From: JANRKH01 sp033761815
Lineage (GTDB): Bacteria > Pseudomonadota > Alphaproteobacteria > Rickettsiales > Rickettsiaceae
DNA length: 7,372 nt
Reading direction: 5' to 3'
NCBI GenBank assembly: GCA_033761815.1
Contig: JANRMF010000075.1
Location: 1-7,372, forward strand
In this document: positions 1-6,726 of the stretch, piece after piece
Numbering within the stretch: position 1 is the stretch's first letter
Layout of the letters: the number at the start of each line of letters is the position of its first letter
The notes under the pieces: generated by a model
The model's input: only the letters and a program-made list of their open reading frames with translations
What the model was told of the DNA's origin: nothing
Database searches by the model: none
Made by a program: the position numbers and the translations under genes

Positions 1-2
1 GT

Positions 3-3000
3 GGTGAGCTGACCGGAGTTACAGGCGCATCTTCTGGTTACGGCGAGCTTGATGTTAATGGATCTGCAAAATTCGATACAATCGGAGCTGCTGGATTTGA
101 AATTAACAAAGTTAACATAAACGGGGATTATACTCTAACTCTAAATTCAGGGGATATGATTGCGAATCAAATAATCCCTAGTCTAAATAATACAGGAACA
201 TTAGATTTAAAGGCATCTGGAACTTTAACCGGATCATTCGGCTCCTCTGGAAAATCTCTCAAATTAATTCAAGGAAACGGCGGGGTCACCATTACCTTAG
301 ATAATGCTACTATATACGCAACTAATTTTGATGCAGGAAATGGCTCTGTGGTCGCTATATCAAATAACGTGTCATTGTCTGGCGATGTTTCTGCAAATTC
401 TGACACAATAATCTCTAATAATGCCTCACTCAGCATAACTGGAAATAGCATATTTAATGCAAAGATTGATGGGGTCAATTCAGCAACATCTGTTTTAAAA
501 AGTATCCCAGGGGCCGGAAATACAATAACTTTTGCTGAGGTATTGGGTACTAAAGATCTAATAGGTGGCACAGATCACATCTCAGATTTGCAAATAGGAG
601 CCGGAGATACTGTTCTGCAAAATGACACTACAACTTACAATGTAACATTTATAGAGGCTGGATGCCTTTCCAGTACAAGCGCAAACGGAATAAATGGTGA
701 CGTGAATTTTGCTGGATATAATGGAACTTTAACTACAATCAAAATATCGCCAGTACCTATGACTCCGAGTTCCTATGGAGCAGTGACAACGACTGCAAAA
801 AATACTGGTAATGTTGTCATAACCGGAGATACAACGGGCATAATAGGTGCAAGCGGATTGCCAATTAAATCTCTTACTGTTGCAACTACTATTGATGCGA
901 AAAATGATGGGTCTGATCTATATGTAACAACTCTTAATGTTGGAGGGGGTAATGCTCATTCATATTTATTGTCTGGAAATGCTATTGGTGTTACTGATGT
1001 TGTGCTTGGAAAGTATGACTCGTTAATTCTATCTAGCGCAAGTACACCAAATATTTCAGGAACTATTATAGGCTCTGATGCCGGAAATGTTACTGGCAAT
1101 TTGATTATCGGAACGACTCCAGACCAAACAACTCTTCCTGCTACTGATATTCAGGTAGATACTCTTGTTTTGAGCGGCGGCGGAAATGTAGATAGCGACA
1201 TTACTCCAACTAAGTCTCCAAATATTGTGATGATTGCATCTGATATTACAATTAAAAGTACTGGGGTGTTATCTGCGGCTAATTCCGGAGTTATATTTAT
1301 TGCAAACGGACAAACTCTAACTGATGAATCAGGGGCAGTAACACTTGGGACTGGCGCATACATATCCGATCAATTTTCTGTTGGCAAAATCACCGCTGGC
1401 AAAATCACCGCGACAAATCTCCAGCTTTCATTGGCAGGTTTATCAAATGTTTCTGTTGGAAGCGGGACTTACGTCACAAAAGCGGGGGGCACTCTTCCTC
1501 AAATAGGAGCAAGTGGCAGCGCGCTAACTAATCTTGTTCTCTCAGGTACAAGCTCTACCATTCATAAAGCAAGTGGCGTGATTTATGCAACCAATACATC
1601 CCTTACCAATCAGGCTACGCTAAAATTAACTGGAAATCTTGATATTCAAGGGGATCTTACTACCGAGGATGAAACAAGTTTGGACCTCTCGACCAACACC
1701 TTGACACTCAGTAATAACGGCTCATTAACCACGACTGGTACATTAAATATTTCTACAACCCTAACTTCTAGTGCCGTTTATGGACAAATAGCGGCAAAGT
1801 CTTCTAAGGTTATTGGTACAACGCTTGTAATTAATATAACTAACGACTCATATCAACCAGATCCAAATACAGACTTTCAGTTGTTTAGCGCGGTAGATGG
1901 GGAGCCAACATCTTATACTATAATCGACAATCAAAATAAAAATAATGTTTATAGTTTTCTAAATGGCGTGATGACCTTCAAAAATACAACTGCTAATGGG
2001 GTTATAACCAAAACTACAACTATCTCAAAAGCGCAGTTAGAAATAAATTCGATCAAGTCTGCAATAAATCAATTAGTCTTGAGTTTTGAGCCTAAGCTCG
2101 CGCCAGCAAAAGAAGTGTTAAATAATCTTGCATCTAAATATGAAACACTAAATCGAAACACTCAGCAATTTCTACGAAATATAAAAAATACTTACAATAA
2201 TTCTGGAGTTGATACGATCAAAAGAGTTGTAAATACCATACTTTATGATGATACTCAGCATAAATCATCTAGAGTAAATATAACCCACTATGATCTTATG
2301 AGCTCAATAAACAGACGTTTGGGATCAACTTTTATATCAAATATTGCAACAAACTCCGGGGCAAATTTAAAGAAATTTTCAGATTTAGGTGTTGAAGATG
2401 GCCCTATTTCTGCGGGGTCTGAAGATAGCCCAAACAGCTATGGAGCCTGGGTTGATTATGGATTTTCTAACGCTAAGCAATTTGATTATGCAGGTGCTGG
2501 TGGATATTACGGAAGATCAAAATCATATTCCTTTGGCGCTGATACTTTAATTGATGATCTAACAAGAGTTGGCGCTGTGGCAAACATGAATCTTGGCGCA
2601 ACCAAAATCAAAGATCCATTCTCAGATAGTAGATTGACATCCAGAACTTATTCATTTTCTCTATATGGCGTACGCTCTCTACATTATGATTTTTACGTTA
2701 GATGGGATGCGTTTTACTCCTCCACAAACTCATATTCAAAGTCTGATATGTACTGGGGAGATCAAAAATATACTAGTTACTCAACATCTAAATCAATTGG
2801 CCTTGGTGCTGGGGCTGGACTTGGCTTCTCACGCATCGCTCCTAAGACTCAAATAATAATCTCTCCGGAAATTTCACTAAGAAAATCATATGGGATGGAT
2901 AACCCATACAAAAGATATTATGGTTATTTAAATATATTATTTGATCAAAGAGAGTCAAACACGTTTGAGGGAGCATTTTCTACATCTATCACTAGAAGCT

Positions 3001-3287
3001 TTGGTCTTAAAACGCCTGACGGAGTTCAGAATAATATAACACCTTACTTAAGTTTTGGGGTTGCTCATAAAATCCAAGATAGACAAGGTAAGACGAAAAG
3101 AAAGATAGAAGGTGATGATCTAGAATTTACATCTGAAAATAAACCTACCCTTAAGACCATGTTTAATGTTGGCGCAGGGGTCTCTATCGAAAGGGGGATG
3201 TTTGAATATTCGGGAAACCTCGGAGCTATTTACGCAAAAAAATTCAAATCTAATTCAGGCTCACTAAAAGTCAAGATTTCCTTCTGA
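3..3287 (+). CDS. Autotransporter (type V secretion) surface protein, 5'-partial
   Basis: The frame is open from the first complete codon at position 3 to the TGA at 3285-3287, so the gene starts outside the window. The ATG at 156 is only an internal methionine. In visible-residue numbering (1-1094), residues 1 to about 671 form a passenger rich in Gly, Ser, Thr and Asn, with alternating hydrophobic residues and degenerate GASG/YATN units, as expected of a beta-helix adhesin. Residues about 672-811 are a more helical, charged linker. Residues about 812-1094 fit an autotransporter beta-barrel in length (about 280 residues): they open with SYGAWVDYGF, show aromatic amphipathic strands, and end in the strand LKVKISF with a terminal Phe, the usual outer-membrane assembly signal. 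The family exports its own passenger through the barrel. The signal peptide would lie upstream of the window. By analogy with rickettsial Sca/Omp proteins it may act in adhesion, but the target is unknown. A terminator-like hairpin follows the stop codon. Confidence 0.88.
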   Translation, partial: GELTGVTGASSGYGELDVNGSAKFDTIGAAGFEINKVNINGDYTLTLNSGDMIANQIIPSLNNTGTLDLKASGTLTGSFGSSGKSLKLIQGNGGVTITLDNATIYATNFDAGNGSVVAISNNVSLSGDVSANSDTIISNNASLSITGNSIFNAKIDGVNSATSVLKSIPGAGNTITFAEVLGTKDLIGGTDHISDLQIGAGDTVLQNDTTTYNVTFIEAGCLSSTSANGINGDVNFAGYNGTLTTIKISPVPMTPSSYGAVTTTAKNTGNVVITGDTTGIIGASGLPIKSLTVATTIDAKNDGSDLYVTTLNVGGGNAHSYLLSGNAIGVTDVVLGKYDSLILSSASTPNISGTIIGSDAGNVTGNLIIGTTPDQTTLPATDIQVDTLVLSGGGNVDSDITPTKSPNIVMIASDITIKSTGVLSAANSGVIFIANGQTLTDESGAVTLGTGAYISDQFSVGKITAGKITATNLQLSLAGLSNVSVGSGTYVTKAGGTLPQIGASGSALTNLVLSGTSSTIHKASGVIYATNTSLTNQATLKLTGNLDIQGDLTTEDETSLDLSTNTLTLSNNGSLTTTGTLNISTTLTSSAVYGQIAAKSSKVIGTTLVINITNDSYQPDPNTDFQLFSAVDGEPTSYTIIDNQNKNNVYSFLNGVMTFKNTTANGVITKTTTISKAQLEINSIKSAINQLVLSFEPKLAPAKEVLNNLASKYETLNRNTQQFLRNIKNTYNNSGVDTIKRVVNTILYDDTQHKSSRVNITHYDLMSSINRRLGSTFISNIATNSGANLKKFSDLGVEDGPISAGSEDSPNSYGAWVDYGFSNAKQFDYAGAGGYYGRSKSYSFGADTLIDDLTRVGAVANMNLGATKIKDPFSDSRLTSRTYSFSLYGVRSLHYDFYVRWDAFYSSTNSYSKSDMYWGDQKYTSYSTSKSIGLGAGAGLGFSRIAPKTQIIISPEISLRKSYGMDNPYKRYYGYLNILFDQRESNTFEGAFSTSITRSFGLKTPDGVQNNITPYLSFGVAHKIQDRQGKTKRKIEGDDLEFTSENKPTLKTMFNVGAGVSIERGMFEYSGNLGAIYAKKFKSNSGSLKVKISF
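18..1650 (+). repeat. Degenerate passenger repeat units (GASG...YATN type)
   Basis: Related protein segments recur in the autotransporter passenger. The unit openers are VTGASSG (from 18), GSFGSSGKS (231), IIGASGLP (about 840), TIIGSDAGN (about 1062) and QIGASGSA (1500). Each is followed by a beta-strand pattern such as LTNLVLSG or IKSLTVAT. Several then show an A-T-N/A-K-N turn (TIYATN, VIYATN, KITATN, TIDAKN) before another L-x-L-x-G strand. Spacing varies and similarity is visible only at protein level. This pattern is typical of beta-solenoid passengers and I infer divergent duplication of a structural coil. Confidence 0.55.
1382..1411 (+). repeat. Perfect 15-bp in-frame tandem duplication
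   Basis: The 15-mer TGGCAAAATCACCGC occurs twice back to back (1382-1396 and 1397-1411). It lies within the autotransporter passenger and gives GKITA-GKITA in the protein. Because it is a multiple of three it keeps the frame open. The two copies are identical at DNA level, so the duplication looks recent or is maintained by slippage or recombination. Confidence 0.9.
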
Positions 3288-3312
3288 TTATGAATATACA
3301 TAAATAAGGATG

Positions 3313-3357
3313 GAGGGGTTTATTTGTTTGCAAATACCCCCTTTGCCCCTCGTTTTT
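3313..3357 (+). terminator. Rho-independent-like terminator after the autotransporter gene
   Basis: This lies 26 bp after the autotransporter stop codon. A stem GAGGGG (3313-3318) / CCCCTC (3346-3351) is followed by GTTTTT. A competing inner hairpin pairs GGGGT..ATTTG (3315-3326, 2-nt bulge) with CAAATACCCC (3331-3340) around a TTTG loop. The G/C-rich arms stand out in an AT-rich spacer. The two stems are mutually exclusive, and the outer one is next to the U-tract. Confidence 0.6.
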
Positions 3358-3408
3358 ATTCCATTAAATACCTAAAAAAAACTTTTGAAATATTGCCATA
3401 AAACTTTA

Positions 3409-3435
3409 TTGACAATACCCAAAAACATCTATAGT
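3409..3435 (+). promoter_or_regulatory. Putative sigma-70-type promoter for kdsB-HIT
   Basis: An exact TTGACA (3409-3414) is followed after 15 bp by TATAGT (3430-3435, 5 of 6 matches to TATAAT). The spacer is shorter than the preferred 17 bp. An alternative is the extended -10 TGCGATAAA (3438-3446), which lacks a good -35. The site lies in the only spacer between the upstream terminator and kdsB, which supports a separate transcription start here. No clear Shine-Dalgarno sequence precedes the ATG at 3469. Confidence 0.4.
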
Positions 3436-3468
3436 TTTGCGATAAATATTACAAAATTCTAGATAATT

Positions 3469-4251
3469 ATGGACGAAAATAAAACTACAATCCAAAAAGT
3501 AGCTATGATAATCCCGATGAGAATCGCATCAACAAGGTTACCAGGAAAACAGCATCAGCTAATAGGTCATAAACCTCTAATTTATCACGTACTTGATAGC
3601 GCGCTTAAAACAAAAATCAGGCCCATATATATAGCATGCGACGATATAAAACATTTCGATCTTATAAATCAATATGATGGCGGTGGTGGGCTAGATAAAA
3701 TTGAGCCTATTATGACCTCTAAATCCCACAATTCTGGTAGTGATAGAATTTATGAAGCTTCTCAAATTCTTGAAAAAAGAGGTGAAAATTTTGATATTAT
3801 AATCAATCTTCAGGGAGATATGCCGTTTTTTGAAGCAGAAATTGTCGATAAAGCGCTGGATTTAATGAATTCTAACACTACTTTTGACATAACAACATGC
3901 GCAATTAGGAGCTCTGATATTAATGCAATTAACCTACCGAGTAATCCCAAAGTAGTTATGGGAATAGATAATAGCGCTCTATATTTTTCTCGCTCAGTTA
4001 TACCACATAATGCAAATGAGGCTCTGCTTCATGTGGGGATTTATGCTTATAAAATAGACGCTCTGAAGAGGTTTATGCATACTAAGCAAAGTCAGCTAGA
4101 AATATCAGAAAAACTAGAGCAGCTAAGAGCTCTTGAAAATGGCATGAAAATTGGGGTATGTATAGTAAATTCTGCTCCTGTTAGCGTTGATACTCCGGAT
4201 GATCTTGAATATGCTAGGGAATATTACAAAAAACTTGATACCGAAAAATGA
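3469..4251 (+). CDS. kdsB: 3-deoxy-manno-octulosonate cytidylyltransferase (CMP-Kdo synthetase)
   Basis: This cytosolic enzyme activates Kdo with CTP to give CMP-Kdo and pyrophosphate, supplying Kdo for the lipid A-Kdo inner core of LPS. The 260-residue product has the family's normal length and its motifs in order: the nucleotide-binding loop MRIASTRLPGK (17-27), IMTSKSHNSGSDRIYEA (81-97), INLQGDMP (112-119), the LYFSRSVIPHN substrate region (171-181), HVGIYAY (188-194), EKLEQLRALENG (214-225) and VDTPDDLEYAR (240-250). The Asp in QGD and the Asp in VDTPDD are the metal-binding positions known in this family. One difference is Met in QGDMP where most homologues have Glu (QGDEP). The ATG at 3469 gives the usual N-terminal length; an in-frame ATG at residue 13 would start immediately before the conserved strand and seems too short. 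The last codons overlap the start of the HIT gene by 4 bp. Confidence 0.95.
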   Translation: MDENKTTIQKVAMIIPMRIASTRLPGKQHQLIGHKPLIYHVLDSALKTKIRPIYIACDDIKHFDLINQYDGGGGLDKIEPIMTSKSHNSGSDRIYEASQILEKRGENFDIIINLQGDMPFFEAEIVDKALDLMNSNTTFDITTCAIRSSDINAINLPSNPKVVMGIDNSALYFSRSVIPHNANEALLHVGIYAYKIDALKRFMHTKQSQLEISEKLEQLRALENGMKIGVCIVNSAPVSVDTPDDLEYAREYYKKLDTEK

Positions 4252-4670
4252 GTCCAGAAAAATTTGAAATAAACCCAAGATTACTTGCAGATGGGTCAAT
4301 ATTAATTGACCTTGAATTATCCACAGTAATATTAGTCGATAACTCCCTTTTTCCCTGGTTAATTCTTGTACCTAGAAAAAATAACTTGCGAGAGCTAATA
4401 GATCTTTCTCCCAAAGAGCGTATAGTTTTAATGGATGAAATCTCTTTCATCTCTGAGCTAATGCTAAAGGAATTCAGTCCGCATAAGTTAAATGTAGCAA
4501 CTCTCGGAAATGTAGTATCTCAGCTGCATATTCACATAATCGCAAGATATGAGCATGACGCCTGCTGGCCAGCGCCAGTATTTGGCGCCAGCAAAGAACC
4601 TTATAAAAAAGATGGGCTAAATGAATTAGCTAAAAGACTAAGAATTATAATTAATAATGAAAACCTATAA
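4248..4670 (+). CDS. HIT-family (histidine triad) nucleotide hydrolase/transferase
   Basis: This is a 140-residue protein of the HIT superfamily, whose members hydrolyse or transfer nucleoside monophosphates from dinucleoside polyphosphates, AMP-conjugates and similar compounds. Visible markers are FPWLILVPR (35-43), KLNVATLGNVVSQLH (80-94), the motif QLHIHIIAR (92-100), and W-P-x-P-V-F-G (107-113), the C-terminal signature of the alphaproteobacterial subgroup. In the H-x-H-x-H-x-x alignment the first His is Gln92. The catalytic middle His (94) and the last His (96) are present, which I believe is usual for this subgroup. The exact substrate cannot be read from sequence. The start codon overlaps the kdsB stop (ATGA, 4248-4251), so translation is probably coupled and the two genes share a transcript. 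The last 20 bp overlap the convergent gene on the other strand. Confidence 0.87.
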   Translation: MSPEKFEINPRLLADGSILIDLELSTVILVDNSLFPWLILVPRKNNLRELIDLSPKERIVLMDEISFISELMLKEFSPHKLNVATLGNVVSQLHIHIIARYEHDACWPAPVFGASKEPYKKDGLNELAKRLRIIINNENL

Positions 4671-5208
4671 TCCCAAAATCCATATCATTCTCTGAATTAT
4701 CTAGCCTTTCGTTCAATATCACACCAATCGACTCTAGCGCCCAGCAGCTAACTTCGTAACTCAGAATTACAAACTGAAATAGACTAAAGTTAAAATCTGA
4801 AACCTCGAGCAAGTTTTGACCTATATTTTCCAGATTTATGGTCATTTCATTGTTTGCACTTTCTGAATCGGACGATGATGGTTCTATATTAGATAAAGCT
4901 GATACCCCGTCTAATTCTTGCGCATTTACAAAAGAAGACCGAGTAAAATTGCTTGCTGTGTTTTTAGCTATAGACTCAAGAAGAGGTAGGTCTAGGGTAC
5001 CTAAAGTTTTCTCTGTATTGCTATTTGCCTCTTCATTTATTAAATCTACTAACTGATAATCCGGATTATGTGGTATGATTTCATACCCATCTTTTTTATC
5101 TTGTGACAATGGATCTTCAGATCCGCTCACAATCCGAGACAAAGTCTCGATTTCGTTATTATTATCTGCTACAATGACTGGTTTTTCTGGTTTTATCGTA
5201 TTGCCCAT
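4651..5208 (-). CDS. Acidic hypothetical protein, 185 residues
   Basis: I do not recognise a family. I chose the ATG at 5208 because GGAG (5215-5218) sits 6 nt upstream of it. A longer GTG start at 5265 is open, but it would overlap the promoter-like element at 5233-5261. The protein is strongly acidic (roughly 33 Asp/Glu against about 9 Lys/Arg) and rich in Ser and Asn. The first 135 residues look mostly flexible, including SSSDSESANNE (111-121). A hydrophobic, aromatic stretch at about 139-165 (FNFSLFQFVILSYEV onward) could be an amphipathic or membrane-associating helix, with a short acidic tail after it. There is no N-terminal signal peptide and no catalytic motif. It lies downstream of the TPR gene in the same direction and converges with the HIT gene, overlapping it by 20 bp. 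The whole frame is stop-free and has a ribosome binding site and promoter-like sequence, which support a real gene. Function unknown. Confidence 0.65.
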   Translation of the reverse strand: MGNTIKPEKPVIVADNNNEIETLSRIVSGSEDPLSQDKKDGYEIIPHNPDYQLVDLINEEANSNTEKTLGTLDLPLLESIAKNTASNFTRSSFVNAQELDGVSALSNIEPSSSDSESANNEMTINLENIGQNLLEVSDFNFSLFQFVILSYEVSCWALESIGVILNERLDNSENDMDFGIIGFHY

Positions 5209-5214
5209 TTTTAT

Positions 5215-5218
5215 CTCC
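5215..5218 (-). promoter_or_regulatory. Ribosome binding site that fixes the start of the acidic orphan gene
   Basis: GGAG on the - strand lies 6 nt before the ATG at 5208. It favours that start over the in-frame ATG at 5220, which contains part of this motif, and over the GTG at 5265. Confidence 0.6.
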
Positions 5219-5232
5219 ATTTTTAAAACCTT

Positions 5233-5261
5233 ATTATGGGAATATATAGAGCAAAAATCAA
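5233..5261 (-). promoter_or_regulatory. Putative promoter for the acidic orphan gene
   Basis: On the - strand, TTGATT (5256-5261, 4 of 6 to TTGACA) and CATAAT (5233-5238, 5 of 6 to TATAAT) are spaced by 17 bp. Transcription would start near 5226, leaving a short leader that contains GGAG before the ATG at 5208. It lies just after the TPR terminator-like hairpin, consistent with separate transcription units. Confidence 0.42.
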
Positions 5262-5281
5262 CCACCTATTATAAAACTACC

Positions 5282-5309
5282 AAAAAAATCTTTACCCCCC
5301 CAGAAAGAT
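5282..5309 (-). terminator. Terminator-like hairpin at the end of the TPR gene
   Basis: On the - strand ATCTTT (5304-5309) pairs with AAAGAT (5288-5293) around a 10-nt loop that contains seven consecutive G. A run of seven T follows (5282-5288). The stem begins on the first base of the TPR stop codon. The stem is short and AT-rich, so termination may be inefficient. The position and T-tract are right for a Rho-independent terminator. Confidence 0.45.
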
Positions 5310-6685
5310 CAGACTTCATCAATTGCGGGCAAGATATCACCATATAATTCAGGCTTTAATGACTCTGCTTCAGAAAAACACCAAAAAGCTTCTTCTAAAG
5401 TTTCTATATTCTGAGCACAAACTCCACCTAGTTTATGATATAGCTCAAAATTTCTATTATTAGATGCTATAGCAAGTTTAAGATGTCTGATTATAACATT
5501 ATTCAAATTAGGATCTTTTTGCGCCATATAAAAATCCGCAAATTTAGTATGAAGTATACTTTTGATCGCACTGACAATGTCTTTATCGCAAGATTCTGAG
5601 GATGATTTAATATTATTATTTTGAACTTGCTTTATCTGAGCACATTTTTCAATTAATTTACCGAGTGAAGCGGGTGAAAATGGTTTTACTTTTAGTTCTT
5701 TTAAAAATATATCTATTATCTCACGAATATTTTCGCTTTGATCGATCAAAAATTTATCAAGATTATTCTCAAGTAGCGAAGCTGCTTGATCCAAGTTATG
5801 AGCTTTGCAAAGTCCCACAATAGCACATATTATATGTTGGATTTTGTGCGGCTCAAATTCGTAAATCTTTAAATAACAATCAGACGCTTTTTGGTATTCT
5901 TTAATTTGCAGATAAAGGTTTCCAACTTTTTGAAATAATTGAGGATTATTTTGAGCTCTTGCGAATAATTGATCGACGTAGGGCATACTAATATCTTTTG
6001 GATAAATTAGCGCGTAGCATTTTGCAACACACACGTGAACTTCATCGCCATTGGACTGGTATTTCAATGCTTCCAAGCAAAATTTTATTGCCTCATCATA
6101 CTTTTTTTGAGCGATATTTATCTCAGCCATCACAATTAAAGCCTCAGAGTTTTTTGGATTCAAAACAAGAGCGCAACTCGCATTTGTAAAAGCAGAATTT
6201 AGATCTTGTAATCTCAAAAATATTTTTGATTTAAGAGAATATGCTTGGTCATATCTATGAGATGCAGAAATGCAGAAATCGCAATATATCAGAGCTTGCT
6301 GGAATTTGCCTAGCTTAAACAGCTCATGACTTATCTGATAATTAGAAAGGGCATTATTTGGATTATTTTTGAGGACTTGCGATAAATAATATTCACCCCC
6401 TCTTTCAAAAAAATGCGCCCGGTACATGTATAAGTTTGAATCATATGAATCTGGATTTTTAGATAAAACTTCTATATGTCTATGATATTCAGGATTATCT
6501 CTTAATAATTTAGATTGATTATTAATCCTAGTTGAATTATCATGGGAAAGTTTTTCTTTGTGGATAACTTTTATTGAACTTGAACTAATCTCTTGAAAAT
6601 TTGTTGCATTAATGGCTTGCGTACCCCGGTCTACGATGAACCCTTGCGCCATCGCATCTGCGTTTCTTTTGAGCGATTTTGACAT
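5309..6685 (-). CDS. Tetratricopeptide (TPR) repeat protein, 458 residues
   Basis: The protein is mostly helical with TPR-like 34-residue units, a scaffold for protein-protein binding. The clearest units are near residues 113-146 (SHELFKLGKFQQALIYCD), 147-180 (ending ALVLNPKNS), 181-214 (EINIAQKKYDEAIKFCLEAL) and 249-282 (GNLYLQIKEYQKASDCY, ending FEP). Weaker ones are around 81-112, 283-316 and 412-446. They carry the usual small residue-Y-Ala-hydrophobic spacing and the LNP/FEP turn. Residues 1-75 look disordered and polar; residues about 355-368 (NNNIKSSSESCDKD) are a flexible linker. It has many cysteines and no signal peptide or transmembrane segment, so it is cytosolic or secreted by a route without a Sec signal. 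The ATG at 6685 is preceded by a weak AGAG. No enzymatic domain is visible. Its partner is unknown, and a role as a secreted effector is only a possibility given the likely host-associated lifestyle. Confidence 0.85.
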   Translation of the reverse strand: MSKSLKRNADAMAQGFIVDRGTQAINATNFQEISSSSIKVIHKEKLSHDNSTRINNQSKLLRDNPEYHRHIEVLSKNPDSYDSNLYMYRAHFFERGGEYYLSQVLKNNPNNALSNYQISHELFKLGKFQQALIYCDFCISASHRYDQAYSLKSKIFLRLQDLNSAFTNASCALVLNPKNSEALIVMAEINIAQKKYDEAIKFCLEALKYQSNGDEVHVCVAKCYALIYPKDISMPYVDQLFARAQNNPQLFQKVGNLYLQIKEYQKASDCYLKIYEFEPHKIQHIICAIVGLCKAHNLDQAASLLENNLDKFLIDQSENIREIIDIFLKELKVKPFSPASLGKLIEKCAQIKQVQNNNIKSSSESCDKDIVSAIKSILHTKFADFYMAQKDPNLNNVIIRHLKLAIASNNRNFELYHKLGGVCAQNIETLEEAFWCFSEAESLKPELYGDILPAIDEV

Positions 6686-6726
6686 AACATTCTCTAGCTT
6701 TTTTAATTGTTTGATACACTACTTAT

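Noticed and set aside
269..571. Open frame on the - strand inside the adhesin gene
   Set aside because: It is antisense to the clear autotransporter frame, has no recognisable domain, and its composition mirrors the complement of a Thr/Ser/Asn-rich gene.
1151..1363. Short - strand open frame inside the adhesin gene
   Set aside because: Shadow of the passenger coding sequence with no ribosome binding site or motif support.
2665..2856. Short + strand open frame in the barrel region
   Set aside because: Alternative frame of the well-supported beta-barrel.
4214..4450. - strand open frame across the kdsB-HIT junction
   Set aside because: Both sense genes carry strong family motifs here; the antisense frame has none.
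4838..5347. Two + strand open frames opposite the orphan gene (4838-5056 and 5075-5347)
   Set aside because: The - strand frame spans the region without a stop, has a ribosome binding site and a promoter-like element, and continues the direction of the TPR gene. The + strand frames are short and lack support, although the orphan's weak homology means this is not absolute.
5998..6189. + strand open frame opposite the TPR gene
   Set aside because: Lies entirely within clear TPR-coding sequence on the other strand.
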